Origin: Hemileia vastatrix
Taxonomy: Eukaryota > Basidiomycota > Pucciniomycetes > Pucciniales > Zaghouaniaceae
DNA length: 64,000 nucleotides
Direction: 5' to 3'
NCBI GenBank assembly: GCA_030280995.1
Contig: JASXTE010000004.1
Span: 42,108,797 to 42,172,796 of the forward strand
The translations under genes were made by a program, and so were the position numbers. Shown here piece after piece: positions 1 to 11,597 of this stretch (positions within the stretch are counted from its first letter, which is position 1; every line of letters begins with the position of its first letter). The notes under the pieces were generated by a model. It was given only the letters and a program-made list of their open reading frames with translations. It did no database searches and was not told the DNA's origin.

Positions 1-239
1 AATATTACCATTATATTGATTTTTGGTTGACTTATTAAACCTTTATTGGTTGTTCCCATTTTAATTACTGTTAATTCTTAATAAATAATTGTAATTACAT
101 TTATTTGTATTAAATTTTTGTTAATTAATTGAATTTTCGATAAAAATTAATTTTTTTTTTAAAATTCAATAAATTTATTTTGAAATAACAAATTGAATCA
201 TTAAATAATTTTGATTCTATTTTAACAGTTTCAGTTTAA
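1..239 (+). other. A1 untranslated leader
   Basis: AT-rich leader between the missing 5' LTR and the first ATG at 240. It matches the corresponding leader of A2 on the minus strand. No ORF or other feature is visible. Confidence 0.6.
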
Positions 240-884
240 ATGTCCAGTAGTTTGGCTAACAACATGGATAACTTACATGTGGATGAAATTAAACTAGATA
301 ATGACACTGAATCTGTAGGTTCTTCTAAATTAACTTACACAAATTATTCAGCTGACAAAAAGCCTTCAGGATGTGGAAATGGCAGGAGGAGTGGAAAACC
401 CCCTCACCAAACACCTCTGAAAGAAGTAAAACCTCTAATAAATCAGGACAATCAACTCAAAGGTATAAAAATTAAAAAGATAACTCTAACCCAACAAGTA
501 AACAATCTGTCCAGTCACATCAAAGAACTAAAAGCAGAAAGCATGAAGTAAAAGGCAAGGGTAGACACACTCTGGCAGCAGATGAACGAATTATTAAATC
601 CTAAATAGGCTCAAACTCCTCATTTCCCAGCCTCTCAGCCTCAGCCTCAGCCTCCGCCCAATCAGGTACCCAGCTCCTTCATGCAAAATCAAAGCACTCT
701 GCAAGTGGAACAGTGGAAATGGGATTACTTGTTGAGCCATTACCAACAGAATGTTCAGCAACCACAAGCTCAACACCCTGGCCCATCCAGGACACCAACC
801 TACCATCCATCTCCTCAGTCCCATCCTTATCAGGGAGGCAGAAGAAAAAAGGCACAGGGGAAGTTTCCTCCCTTACCATGGTGA
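240..884 (+). pseudogene. A1 ORF1, N-terminal Gag-like protein (broken)
   Basis: A reading frame of about 215 codons opens at the ATG at 240 and runs in one frame to the TGA at 882-884, broken by stops at 549-551 and 604-606. The start is supported by A2, which has the same MSSSLAN start. The product is polar and low-complexity, with Ser/Lys-rich N-terminal sequence and a Gln/Pro-rich segment (repeated QP pairs) around residues 135-145. I recognise no domain. The final codons overlap the ATG of the next frame (878) in the sequence ATGGTGA. The overlap is kept in A2 as ATGGTAA. The role is probably a structural or accessory Gag segment; this is inference. Confidence 0.6.
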
Positions 885-2692
885 GTAATTTGTTTGATAA
901 AAATGTTGGTATGTATAATAACAAAGCTTCTTCAGGTAATATTGTGGATTCTGGTGAAAGAACAGTTAAACCCTTAAAAAGACAACTTCCTTTAATGAGT
1001 AGCCCCAATGATGTAATTAGAAAATTATCATTTGATGAACCTTTACATTTGACTTCTACTTCTCTAATGAATCCTTCTCTTGCAATTAAGAATGATTCTG
1101 TTTCCCCTGAAGTCTATACTTTAATTGAGAAAACTTCTGAAGAAATATTGAAAGATAACCTTGATTTTAATGTTGTAAAAGAAAAACATTTAAGAGATGT
1201 GTTATTACATGAGAGTGATACATTAAATAATTTGCACTTGCATTGTAAAGTAAGTTCTTCTGTACAAGATACAGCTTATTTTAAAATCAAAGAAGCCTTG
1301 AATATTGCTCTTAGCCAACAAAAACAAATAAGGAGTGACCATAGATCTATCTCAGATAAGAATATCAATCTGCATAAAACCTTGAGTGAATTGAAAACCC
1401 TTATTGAGGAAAATTATTCATTAAAAAGTGAAATTAAATCTCTACAAAATGAGTTTAAAAAGCTAAAAAATGATTTCCATGCACTGAGTGCCAAACACAC
1501 AGTTTCTGAGGACAGAAATGTTTTATCTCTTGCAAAAGTAAATAACCAGATGTCTGAAATTCCAAGGATAAGAAACTATGTGTCTGACCTTCACGAAAAA
1601 TTTTCAACCTTAACCATCAATAATTATGGTATAAATGAGAATGCTGCCCATAAGCTGCATAAAAATAAAGAAAAATAACCTAGACAGAGTTCCTCCTTTC
1701 TTCCTCATATTTCAGCAATTAAACAAATTGACAATGAGTCTGTAAAATCTTTTGCTACTAGCAAAAAATCTTTTGACAGTCATGTACCAGCTGTTTCTGT
1801 AAATAATGAAATTTCTGAACACCTGGCTAAACTTCAGGAATTATTAATGATGAATAATTCAAACCAAAAAATGGACCATCCCAGTAGTCAGAAAAATTGG
1901 CCTAAATTGGACCAATATCCTACCTTTGATGGTGATTCTTCTTCTGATTGGCAACACTTTATCCAAAGAATTGATAATTTAAAGAGATCTTTTAAACTAC
2001 CTGATGAGGAAATTGTTTCTAAGCTAATTTCTTTATTTTCCAATGTAGCCTTGATGTGGTATGAATCTGTTCTTTTAGATAACAATCATTATACATGGAA
2101 TGATTGGAAATACTTTATTGAGAATCAGTTTGGTGGTTCAAAATTTAGGTTGGTTCAGCAAAGACTGTATGAGAATACTAGATATGTATCCTCATCTAAT
2201 GAAAACCCCATTTTTTTTCTTATGAAAGTAACAAAAATCCTGAGAGCAATTGATCCAAAGATGGATTATGATATTTGGAGAGATTAAATCTTTCATAAAT
2301 TACCAAATTCTCTTAGATATTTAATTGTAGCTAGAACTGAGCGTGTAAGGGAAAATTCTTCTTTCATTAATATCTGTTATGAGGTACTACTCAACTATAG
2401 ATATGAACCAAAGAATTACCTTGGTAAATCTTATCATGATCAAAATAAACCCTCTACAAAGCCCCCAGAAAAATCTGGTAAGCCCTCTGCCCCAGTTGCA
2501 CCTAAAAAATATGCGACAAATACTTGTTATAAATGTAACAAACCATGGCAAAACGGTCATGTTTGTGACAAGAAAATTCATCTTGTTGAACAAAATGAAG
2601 AAACTGATGAGGCTGAAATTGATGTCAATAATTCTTCTAGTGACTGTGAAAGTAATATCTCCTATGACAATGACTCTGTTAAAGATGTTTTA
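878..2692 (+). pseudogene. A1 Gag (coiled coil, Gag domain, zinc knuckle), broken
   Basis: The main Gag-Pol frame starts at the ATG at 878, in another frame from ORF1. Residues 1-265 are rich in Leu/Lys/Glu heptad-like stretches (coiled coil around 1300-1520). A retrotransposon Gag domain follows at about 1890-2290, with the SSSDW, ALMWYESV and LVQQRLYE-type motifs of Ty3/gypsy capsids. A CCHC zinc knuckle lies at about 2524-2570 (CYKCNKPW..GHVC). Stops at 1676-1678 and 2285-2287 break the frame. Capsid and nucleocapsid would package the element RNA. A2 carries the same parts. Confidence 0.8.
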
Positions 2693-3421
2693 ATGTTGGA
2701 ACAAGATGTCCATTATTTAGATAATATATCTGAAGAATTTGTATTGGATTTATCTTCAGTGGAAAATGCTGAGATAATTAAAGATATTACTAACAATTCT
2801 ATAGCCATATCCCCTTTGAAAGCACCTGTTATCATTAATTGTAAAAATGTTGATGTAGTTCTTGACTCTGGTGCTGGAGGAAGTGTAGTGTCTGAAAGAG
2901 CTTTAGCTTCAGTAGATAAGGATTATTTGAGTAAATTATTACCTATAACTTCTGAAAAATGGAGAGGGTACGGTTCTATCTTAATTCCTATTGGCAAATA
3001 CAAAACCTCTGTATTCTTCAAATATAATGGTGGTTTTGTTAGAGCTCTTTGTGACTTTGTTGTCATGAAAAATGATAATTTAAGCAATTGGTTTATTATG
3101 GGTAATGATATTTTAACCATGTTTGGTGTGAAATTGGACCCAGCAAATAATTGTTTCACCTTGGGATTGAATGGTAAAAGGAAATTCAAAATTTCCCCAT
3201 CTAGAAAACCTTCTGGGCATCTTTTAAAGTCTTGTAACTCCCTGATCCAGTGTAAAGGCAGAACAACAATTGAAATGGATGATTTATTAAATGAAATAAA
3301 TACTGCTTCTTTTGGTGATCAGTTAACTAGTGAACAAAAGGATTCTATAATTGCCTCAATTACCTCTTTCCCTATAGATTTTGCTCATGGTTCTCATGTC
3401 TTAGGAAATGTTCAGGAATAA
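2693..3421 (+). pseudogene. A1 aspartic protease region
   Basis: This 242-codon stretch is in the same frame as Gag. It carries the retropepsin active-site signature DSGA at about 2864-2875, preceded by VVL and followed by GGSVVS. A hydrophobic segment about 70 residues later ends in WFIMGNDIL, the usual second retropepsin motif (I-x-G-x-D). The domain would cleave the Gag-Pol polyprotein. The frame is closed by a TAA at 3419-3421 and resumes at once in the same frame, so this is one damaged polyprotein rather than a separate gene. The same region in A2 has DSGS. Confidence 0.8.
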
Positions 3422-4801
3422 ATTAAAATTAACTTATCCTGTAACTTGAGTGATATTCCTCCTATTCTTAAGAAAAACCCATATCCTGCTTCTCCAACAA
3501 AAAGAAAGGATATTGAAGATAATATTGCCACATTATTAAAAATGAATATCATTGAGAAAGTGGATGTCACCCCCAAATATTGTGTCATCTCCCCAGTCTT
3601 GATTTATTATGAAAAGGATAAGGCTAGATTATGTGGAGATTACAGAGCATTAAACACTTATACTGTTGATGATATTTATCCTTTACCCAGAATTAATTCA
3701 ATACATGCTACCTTGCAAGGTGCAAAATTTATTAGTTTTCTGGATGGTAATAAAGGGTATCATCAAGTCCCAGTTGAGAAAAATTCTCAGAATTTTTTGC
3801 TTATTGCTACCATATTGGAATATATAAGTATGTTAGAACGCCATTTGGCCCTAAAAATGCACCTTCAGTTTTTCAAAAAGTCATGGATAACACTTTCCAT
3901 CAGGAAATAATTGAATGATGGCTAATGGTGTATATTTATGATATCATAGTTTTTTCTAAAACTTTTGATGAACATATGATTCACTTAAATAGATTAAAAA
4001 ATGGAAGAAATCTATATGAAATTGTCCTTAAAAAAGTGTAAATTTGGCTTTCAATATTTAAAAGTCCTTGGCCATGTTGTGTCAGACCTACAAATTTGTG
4101 TAGACCACAACAAAGTTGCTGCAATTAAAAATGTATAAGCACCAACTTCTGTAAGAGAAATACAAAGTTTTTTGGGTATGTGTGGCTATTATAGACAGTA
4201 TATTAAAAATTATCAGGTCATAGCTTTGCCTCTTACCAAACTAACTAGGAAAGCTGTTGCATTCATCTGGAATATTGACTGTCAAAAAGCTTTTGATGCA
4301 TTAAAATGTTGTTTAATGACAGCTCCTATCTTAGCTCTTCCAGATTTCAACAAACCTTTTGTACTGTATACAGATGCTAGCTTTGTTGGTCTGGGTACCG
4401 CCCTTTACCAGAAACAAATTATTAATGATAAATCCTCAGAGGTTGTAATTTGTTATATTTCAAGAACCTTGAGAAATAGTGAATTGAAATATGGTGCCAC
4501 TCAATTAGAGTTCTTAGCAGTTTTTTGGGCCCTTGAGAAGCTTCATTACTACCTAGATGACCAAAAGTTTGAATTGGTAACTGACTGTAGTGCTGTGAAG
4601 TCCCTCTTAAACCTGAAAACACCTAATAGACATATGTTCAGGTGGCAACTTGCTGTTCAAGAATACAGAGGAAGATTGACAATTATCCATAGGGCTGGAA
4701 ATGTTCACTCCAATGTTTATATGCTGTCAAGATTGCCTTTTCCAAATAATTACTCCAATCCTGCTTATGTACCTGAAGATGATACTGTTAATATCCATTG
4801 A
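3422..4801 (+). pseudogene. A1 reverse transcriptase and RNase H, broken
   Basis: RT starts with the KKNPYPASPTKR-type entry motif, followed by LCGDYRALN, YPLPRI and FLDGNKGYHQ. A frameshift occurs near 3805-3830. The catalytic box at about 3930-3945 reads YIYD instead of YIDD, so the first catalytic Asp is lost; A2 keeps YIDD. The connection has SFLGMCGYYRQYIKNY. RNase H follows with LYTDASFVGLG, the QLEFLAVFWALEKLHYY helix and [10 protein letters not shown]. The frame ends at 4799-4801. The damaged catalytic box and shifts mean this copy cannot encode active RT. Confidence 0.88.
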
Positions 4802-6339
4802 TATATTTATAGCTGATATGGAAGAAGAGTTATTACAATTAATTCTGGATTCATATGGTAAAGATTCTTATTTAAATAAATTTGTTACTATCTTAAATTA
4901 TCCTAAGAATACTTTAATTCAAGCATTGATTAAAACTCTTCCATCAAAGTATCAAAATGCTTTGATTAAAGAAAGTTTTCTATTGAAGCTGGTTATATAT
5001 ATTATAGAAGAAAGCTTACGAATGTAATTGTAATTCCTCCTTCTATGAAAGAAACTATTCTCAAACTTTGTCATGATGAAATATTAGCTGTTCATTTTGA
5101 TCTTGAAAAGACATCAATTATACTCAAAAACACTTCTTGGTGGGCTAATATGTCTGAAGATGCAAAATTATATGTTGAATCTTGTGATTCCTGCCAGAAC
5201 TCTAAAAGGTTGACATATAAAAGAGCAGACATATTGAAGCATCTGATGCTTTGTGGCAAATCATTAACATGGATTTTGTCACTGGTCTTCCTGTAGCAGG
5301 TAAAGACAGTTATAACTCTTTTTGGGTAATAGTGGATAGATTCACAAAAATGTGCAAATTTATTCCCACCCACAAAGATGTATCCACAAAGGAATTAGCT
5401 TTCTTATGGTGGACTTACATTTTCAATATTATTGGATTTCCAAAAGACATTATCTCTGATAGAGATCCAAAATTTACTTCTGAGTTTTGGACCTCTTTGA
5501 TGGATATTTGTGGCTGTGAGTTAAAGTTGTCTACAGCTCACCATCCTCAGACTGATGGTCTAGCTGAAAGAATGATTCAAACTCTGGAAGATATGATTAG
5601 AAGGTATTGTGCCTTTGGATTAGAATATAAAGACAATGACAGATTTACTCATGACTGGGTCACTCTATTGCCTGGTCTTGAATTTTCATATAATAGCACT
5701 GTTCATTCGGTCACTGAGAAAAAGCCTTTTGAGCTTTGATTAGGTTATGTCCCAAACACTCTTGCTCAAATTCTCAATAATAAATTACCTAAGTTGGAAC
5801 TACACCCTGGTGTAAAATTGTTTGTGCAAACGCAACAGCTATGCAGAAAACATGCTCAAAGATGTATTGATAAAACATTTGAATATGAAAAAAAGAGATG
5901 GGATAAATCCCATAAAGAATACACATTTAACAAGGGTGATGAAGTGTTGATATCTACTGTCCATTTCAATCTACAAGCTAACAACAAATTAAAAGATCCT
6001 TTTGTAGGACTATTTGTTGTTAAAATAATGGTTGGAGATAATGTGGTAGAAGTTGTATTGTATTCTCCATATGATAGGAAACATCCTGTTTTTCCCATTT
6101 CTTTGCTTAAGCCTTATACTTCCAACAATGACTTATTTCCCAAAAGAAGTGGAAGACCTAAGAAAGACCCTCAGGAAGTCACTGAAGCTGCAGAAATTGA
6201 TAAAATTCTCAATGATAGAATTATCACTTCTGAAAGAGGTACTGAATATTTATTGAGATATAAGAACAAATCATCTGAAAATAATGCATGGATACCTGGC
6301 AAGGAAAATTCAAATCTTCCTACTCTGTTAAAGAAGTAA
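4802..6339 (+). pseudogene. A1 integrase with C-terminal chromodomain, broken
   Basis: The zinc-binding HHCC module is at 5068-5205 (H-x6-H, then CDSCQ). The catalytic core follows a frameshift near 5245: MDFVTGLP (first Asp), ISDRDPKFTSEFW (second Asp) and HPQTDGLAERMIQTLEDM (Glu region). A stop at 5737-5739 interrupts the frame. The C-terminal part has the basic KAHKE-like helix, KDPFVGLFVVK and YDRKHPVFPISLLK. The last 50 residues (about 6195-6335) have the form EIDKIL...TEYLLRYKNKSSENNAWIP, which is the chromodomain pattern that targets chromoviruses to marked chromatin. Confidence 0.85.
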
Positions 6340-6390
6340 AAAAAGAAAAAATATTAGCATTTTTTCTATTGTTTTTTTAGAGTGAGGGAG

Positions 6391-6921
6391 TGTCAGCCAG
6401 GCTATACCAGGAGCCTAGTAAATGTTATGTCAATTTACTGTAACTAAAAAATATGCTTATTATGTATATAAATTAATATTATATTGCATAATGAAATTAT
6501 ATAATTATTTTATTAAATATATATAAATATTATATTAATTTTATTATTATATAAATTATTTATGCATTTAAATTGAGCATGATGTATATTCTATAAATTA
6601 TGGCGCAAGTTTTATGTATTTAATATATACAAATTTATAATTAATTAATTATAAATATATATTATAACTATAAGTGTAAAATTGACTTATAATGTAATTT
6701 AATTAATTAATTAAATTTATATATTAAATAAACCTTTTTCATACATTATTAAACAATAATATTGGGCACTTTTTTACCCTTAATTGTGTCAGTAAAATTA
6801 TTAAATAAATTATAACACTTATTTAATAATATGGTATTAAAATTCTCACTTTAAAGTAGAAATATCATTAAATTAATTATATTTTTCATTTAAACTAAAT
6901 ATAAAATAGTAAACTAAATTT
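6391..6921 (+). repeat. A1 3' LTR, truncated
   Basis: The LTR begins with TGTCAGCCAGGC, just after a purine-rich tract (GAGTGAGGGAG). It aligns with the first 530 bases of the 1.3-kb LTRs of A2 read on the minus strand. The match stops at about 6915, at the inverted repeat, and the remaining 770 bases of the LTR are absent. Confidence 0.8.
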
Positions 6922-7214
6922 CTAGTTCAGTTTTAAGACCCTATTATACTCCTAGGTGCGTTTATTGAATCTCACTTTTTGAGCCCACCTTATTTTTTAC
7001 CTTTGGAAGAGGATTAAGGTGGTCTGGTGTGGGTATGCTTGTAAGAGTAGTGAAAAGAGGTGCAAATAAGATTTTTGGATTAATCCATTAAGATGAGATG
7101 AAAATTGGCAAGGAGTCTCAAATTTCAGAAAAGTAAAAAAATAAGGTGAGGTCAAACAGGGTCACTCCACAAAACAGACCCAGAGTCATACCTTGCAACC
7201 AAAAACTGAACTAG
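6922..7214. mobile_element. MITE-like inverted repeat
   Basis: The 293-bp segment starts with CTAGTTCAGTTTT and ends with its reverse complement AAAACTGAACTAG. Similarity of the two arms continues inward for about 100 bases (ACCTTATTTTTT on the left, AAAAAATAAGGT on the right). There is no ORF. Long inverted arms and small size fit a foldback element or MITE. I see no clear target duplication. It sits exactly where the A1 LTR and the B-old LTR are both truncated, so it could also be a rearrangement product. Confidence 0.5.
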
Positions 7215-7231
7215 ACATCAAGTTCAGGGAT

Positions 7232-8235
7232 TTTTCATCTTGTGCTAAAATTTCTGCCTGATAAGGAAAGACCAGTTTAATATTTGTTTTAAAAGCTTTA
7301 GATATGAAGAGTAAGTGTTTTATTGTTGAGTAAAATAAATACAACAGTAAAGTTGTACTAAGAATATTTATTTGAATGATTGAATTTATATGTTTTTAAG
7401 AAGTTTATATTTTTTAAAAAGATGTTAAACTTGAGTCCCTAGAGCTGTGGCCTTTGAAATTATAACCTATAAGTATATATTTATGAGTTATTATATAATA
7501 TTTATAAAGTGTTATATAAAAATGTTATATTTTTAAGGGTATTACAAAATATGAAATGTTATTTAAAATAAAGATGGTTTTTATATGTGTAGTTGGTTGT
7601 TAAATTTTAAGTTGTATATGTTGTATTGATCCTCTCTAATTTTGAGTCTACATCTTTAGATGCATATTTTAGTCATGTGACTATTTTCCCCTCTGGAGTC
7701 TGCCAGACTTTGTCCCAAGTATCACAGAGTTTTTATGGAGTTTGTTGGGAGTATTCTGGAGCTTGTACAGAATTCCCATTTCAATTAGAGCCTTAAAAAC
7801 TTAATATAAAGTCTAAAAGAAATAGAGATGATAGGGTTACATCTGAGAAACCTTTAATCTTGTCAGTCAACGTAACCCTATTCACTTAACTAGAAATCAT
7901 TAAAATTAAGTAAACTATGAACAATCAAAATAATTAAAAATATTTGATAAAATTATTAAAAATATAAGAAAAATAGTAAAAATTCCCAGAAAATTTCTGA
8001 AGGGTCTTGAGACTCCTTAGTTATATTTATAAACCTATACTTGTACTTCTTGACTATAAAATAATTTTTTTATCTTGACTCAAATAATTAACCCCTTTTA
8101 CACAATAAAACCATCCATTCTTTTAATAATAAAAATATATATAATTGGATTGACCACTCCAATATCCATATTAATCATCCCTAATTCATTTGAGAATATT
8201 TTTTTAAATTCCCTAGTAATATTTAGACTTCCACA
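7232..8235 (-). repeat. B-old 3' LTR (truncated)
   Basis: This matches the B-old 5' LTR at 29150-30116 along its length. It also matches the reverse complement of the B-young LTR, for example CATGTGACTATTTTCCCCTC versus the young CACGTGACTAG region. The boundary at 8235 (CCACA followed by a pyrimidine tract) is the minus-strand TGTGG start preceded by the polypurine tract. About 125 bases of the other end are lost at the junction with the inverted repeat. Confidence 0.75.
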
Positions 8236-9864
8236 TCCTCCCACTAATGAAGAATGTCCCCATTATTAAATTTGCATATTTGATAGATCATATAATCCTC
8301 TCCTCTTTATCCTCTTCAACAATCACCTCCATAAAATTCCAAAAAACATAATTTACCTCATTTTTATCATTTCTTCAAAGGATTTAGCTGTCCCAATGTA
8401 ATTATGTGACAAATACCAAGTTCCTTGTCTAATTTCTAATCCTGGCCTTCCTGGAAGAACTTCCTGTGATCTCTGTAGGCTAAAAAAAGTCAGATGTATT
8501 CATTCAATAGTTACTTCCAGAACAAAAATCTATGCATTCCCAGAAACTTTACCAGATTCTACAATACCCAAGAAGAGACTATCCAAAATTCTAAAATTCT
8601 TGATAAATATTAGATCAAAAGCAGCTTCCTCCTCCAAAAAATCTAATCCAGATCCTAAACCAATTATTCCAGTTTCTCCTTTCAGTTTTGCTGAAATTTT
8701 TTTTACCAGCTCCAAAAGTTTTTCAATCATTTAAATTTATTAATCTATCATACTAATTCTTCAAACCATTTTACTTTTAATTTATTGAAATTACCAATAC
8801 AGATGATGTTGGCCTGGTTAAAAATGACTATATAAACCATTATCCTAAATTTCATAGATACCTTTTTTTAGATTTTTGTAATGATATAATGCATTAATTT
8901 TTAACATATTTTCAGGAAACTCTAGCCAGTAATAATTATGGCATTATAAAGAAAAGATTTCTAATGCAAAGTTTTGATGCTGATGTAGAAAGAATTCAAT
9001 GAGATCATTTGTTTTAATTGTTCTTTTCTTCTTTAAAACTGTTTTTGTTCTTTTAAACATGTTTTCTGCTTGATCCTATTTTCTATCTGACTTTTATTAA
9101 CATAAACTTGAAAAAAACTGTATTTGAGTTGTGATGATTCACCTACTGAGAGAAAGGTTTGAGCCCCTTCAGACTCCCCGCTACCAATCTCAAATTGTCA
9201 CAGAATGAGATAGTGGGATCCTCACCCACTGATCCAAATAATTTGATTCAATTCTTGCCATGAGGTCCTCCAAGAATCCTCCAATATAGTTTACCAATGA
9301 GAACCACTAATAATCCAACTACCTTTCAATCTTCAAAATATGCAGCATCACAACATTCATATAATATTTCCAACTCTTTATACCACTTTCCAAAAAGTTG
9401 TCAGATTATTTTTATATTTTCCAGAATTTCTTAGCACCCTTATTTTCAGCCTTTACCATCTCCACCAATAACCCTTTAAGATTTCTACCTTTCTTTAACC
9501 ATAATAGAATAGTTCTATTTTGACATCTTCATTGCCTAAAGTTAGTTGCACCGTATCCACCAATGATTGAGTTGTCCAAATGAGTGAGTTTCAGTTTGAA
9601 TACTGATGAACCAGTGATAAATTAAAATTGATTGATTTTAATTGTCCAAATATATTAGAATTCACAGTTGAAAGCCTTGGGGAGCCAAATATTTAATCAA
9701 TTTTTAGTTTATAGTCTTGGTAGACTACCCTTCTGAAAATGCCTACATAATTTGTCCATATAATGAATGAACTGCCATTTTATGGACTTGGTGGACCAAA
9801 GAGTGATTATTTTATAGCTTAAGGTAATGGAGGACTAAAAAGAAAGTAATTTCCAGCTTAGGGT
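8236..9864 (-). other. B-old 3' non-coding region with hairpin relics
   Basis: No gene. Bases 8236-8275 match the polypurine-tract flank of B-young, and 9170-9260 match its region near 26450-26540. At 9560-9860 decayed copies of the B hairpin motif can be read on the minus strand. One example is an arm pair AGTC/GACT with loop TACCAA followed by ATAAACT, near 9708-9725. A 66-codon ORF at 8530-8730 (-) has no recognisable content. Confidence 0.55.
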
Positions 9865-9868
9865 CACA

Positions 9869-10801
9869 GTGAACCAAGCATTCCATCAATTACAACTGCC
9901 TACTACTGTTCTTGAGTCCAAATTTTGCCACTATAATTTTCTCCCATATCTATCCTTCCTATTCAGGCTTCTTCACCATCTTAATTACCAACTTTTCAAG
10001 AAGACTCCTTCAAAATCAAATTCTTTCAAAGACCAAGCCTGTGACTACTTCTCCTTCATTTACCATGAGTGCACCTTCACCCTTAACCTGAAAAGACACG
10101 CTTACAACAGGGAATGTTCCATCAGTTATGAGAAGAAAAGAAAATGCTCTGGCCTCAAATATGACTCATTCCCTTTTTCAGCTGCCAGATTTACTTCCCA
10201 CTGTCATCCATCTAATTCATCTCTTGAATCTTCTACCTCCAAAAAACCAACACCTTTCACACCATCTGCCTTTGTGACAATTCCTTCTGACTCCTAATCC
10301 ATGGGTCCTTCTCCATCATCTTCTCCAATTGCTGATCCTTCTCTTTAATCTAGGCTCTCTTCTATAATTTCCAGAACTCCTAAATCTATTAAATCTATGC
10401 TGATTCCACCTCCATCTAATTCTTTTCTGGATGTTTCTACTTCTAGATCTACTTTCACTCCTCCTCCTATAACCAAGCCTATTCCTTCTCAGCCTAAATT
10501 CAGCAGCCACCATTTTTCTTCTCCTTCCACATTTTTTAAGAGACCAAGATCTTTTAGCCCTGCACCTTTAAGTTGTAAGAAAATGGATAGTCCAAGAATC
10601 AAATTTTCACCCATCCACACCCAACCTTCCAAATCTTCTAACTTTTTCAAACCTTCTTCCTATCACAACATCCAAAACCCATATACATCTCTTCTAGAAG
10701 AAAAATTTCTACCTAGCCTGCCTTTGAATTTTTATCTTGACACAGTTGATTCTAGTAGGTATTTCAACTTCTTCTTTCCTCTTTATATTCTTAATCTTTG
10801 A
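9869..10801 (+). pseudogene. Ser/Pro-rich reading frame inside B-old, two internal stops
   Basis: One frame runs from 9869 to 10801, interrupted by stops at 10295-10297 and near 10345. The product would be Ser/Pro/Thr/Phe-rich, with stretches such as PSSSPIADPSL, SRTPKSIKS and PPPSNSFLDV, and basic Lys/Arg residues in the last third. I recognise no family. It is on the opposite strand to B-old and B-young has no counterpart. The block from about 9865 to 11100 therefore looks like a separate insertion, perhaps a fragment of another element's gag or a captured gene. CpG is scarce, so it is old. Confidence 0.4.
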
Positions 10802-11396
10802 TGGTTTATTAATGACTTAATACAGATTATTCAGGATCTCATTATTCTCCTTCTGCCTATTATATCCCTGATCCAGAACCTAATTCTGCCACTGCAAAAT
10901 GTACTGAGGTTGCTTAAAAATTATATTTGATTTTAAATGTTAATCTGGCCCATTATCAAGAGTACACCCATAAATATTGAGCTGAAGTTTACATTAGAGA
11001 GCAAGTGTTAAAATTTCATTTCAAGATGGGCACTTGGTTGGAGCACAAAAAAAAATTAACAATTTGAAGAAATCTGAATTTTACTAGGACTGCTCCAGAA
11101 AGGTTCACTGTGGAATCTTTGTCAAGAGGAAAAATTTCTTAGTTCTTCTGGCTCTTTCTAGAAATTTTTAAAGAAACTAAAATAAAACTATACATAAAAA
11201 ATCATACAAAAACTAATACTTTTTTTTAAGATGTTATTTTATTTTATTTTATTTATTTTATATTTATTTAATTAAAACCAGAAAATAAAATTTAAAATGA
11301 AAAATTAGTTTTAAGAAAAATAAATTATTTATAAGAGAATATTGAATTTAAAATTTAATATTTAAATAAATTTTTTTGAGAAATTAAAATAAAAAA
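10802..11396. other. Non-coding tail of insertion and AT-rich B-old sequence
   Basis: No gene seen. From about 11200 the sequence becomes poly-A/T-rich and corresponds to the low-complexity 3' region of B-young (24930-25200) in reverse complement. Confidence 0.4.
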
Positions 11397-11597
11397 CTAT
11401 GCAATATAGGGGGTGGACTTTCTAGCAAGTCCCCAACCTGAACCTACTTGAACAACCACCTAAAAATGTTCTGCTGAGTTGTTTTCATTTCTGATTGTAT
11501 TTCTCCTTTTTCAATAGATCAATGTGTGTTAAATCTGTGGTGAGTTTGGGTCCTGGGTTTTGGACTATCTAGCAAGTCTTCCCCCCATATTGTGTGG
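11397..11597. mobile_element. D-family short TIR element (MITE-like)
   Basis: A 201-bp insertion in the B-old 3' region. The left end reads CTATGCAATATAGGGGG and the right end is ACCACACAATATGGGGGG in reverse complement. Both ends carry a subterminal near-palindrome of the form GGACTTGCTAGCAAGTCC (11415-11432, and about 11561-11578). B-young lacks this block at the homologous site. The same terminus occurs at 39194-39229, 39764 and 53470. There is no coding capacity and no clear target duplication. Confidence 0.6.

Larger units (their letters stand above)
1..6921 (+). mobile_element. Ty3/gypsy chromovirus copy A1 (decayed, left end outside window)
   Basis: The internal region and part of the 3' LTR of a Ty3/gypsy element are present. 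The order is ORF1, Gag, protease, reverse transcriptase, RNase H, integrase, chromodomain, which is the chromovirus order. The 5' LTR lies left of the window: bases 1-239 match the leader of the second copy A2 (about 49520-49750, - strand). Many in-frame stops and frameshifts make this copy inactive. CpG is very rare throughout. The 3' LTR is cut off near 6921, where a MITE-like inverted repeat begins. Confidence 0.9.

Noticed and set aside
8075..8269. 64-codon ORF near the B-old LTR edge
   Set aside because: Crosses the LTR boundary and the polypurine tract; AT-rich chance frame.
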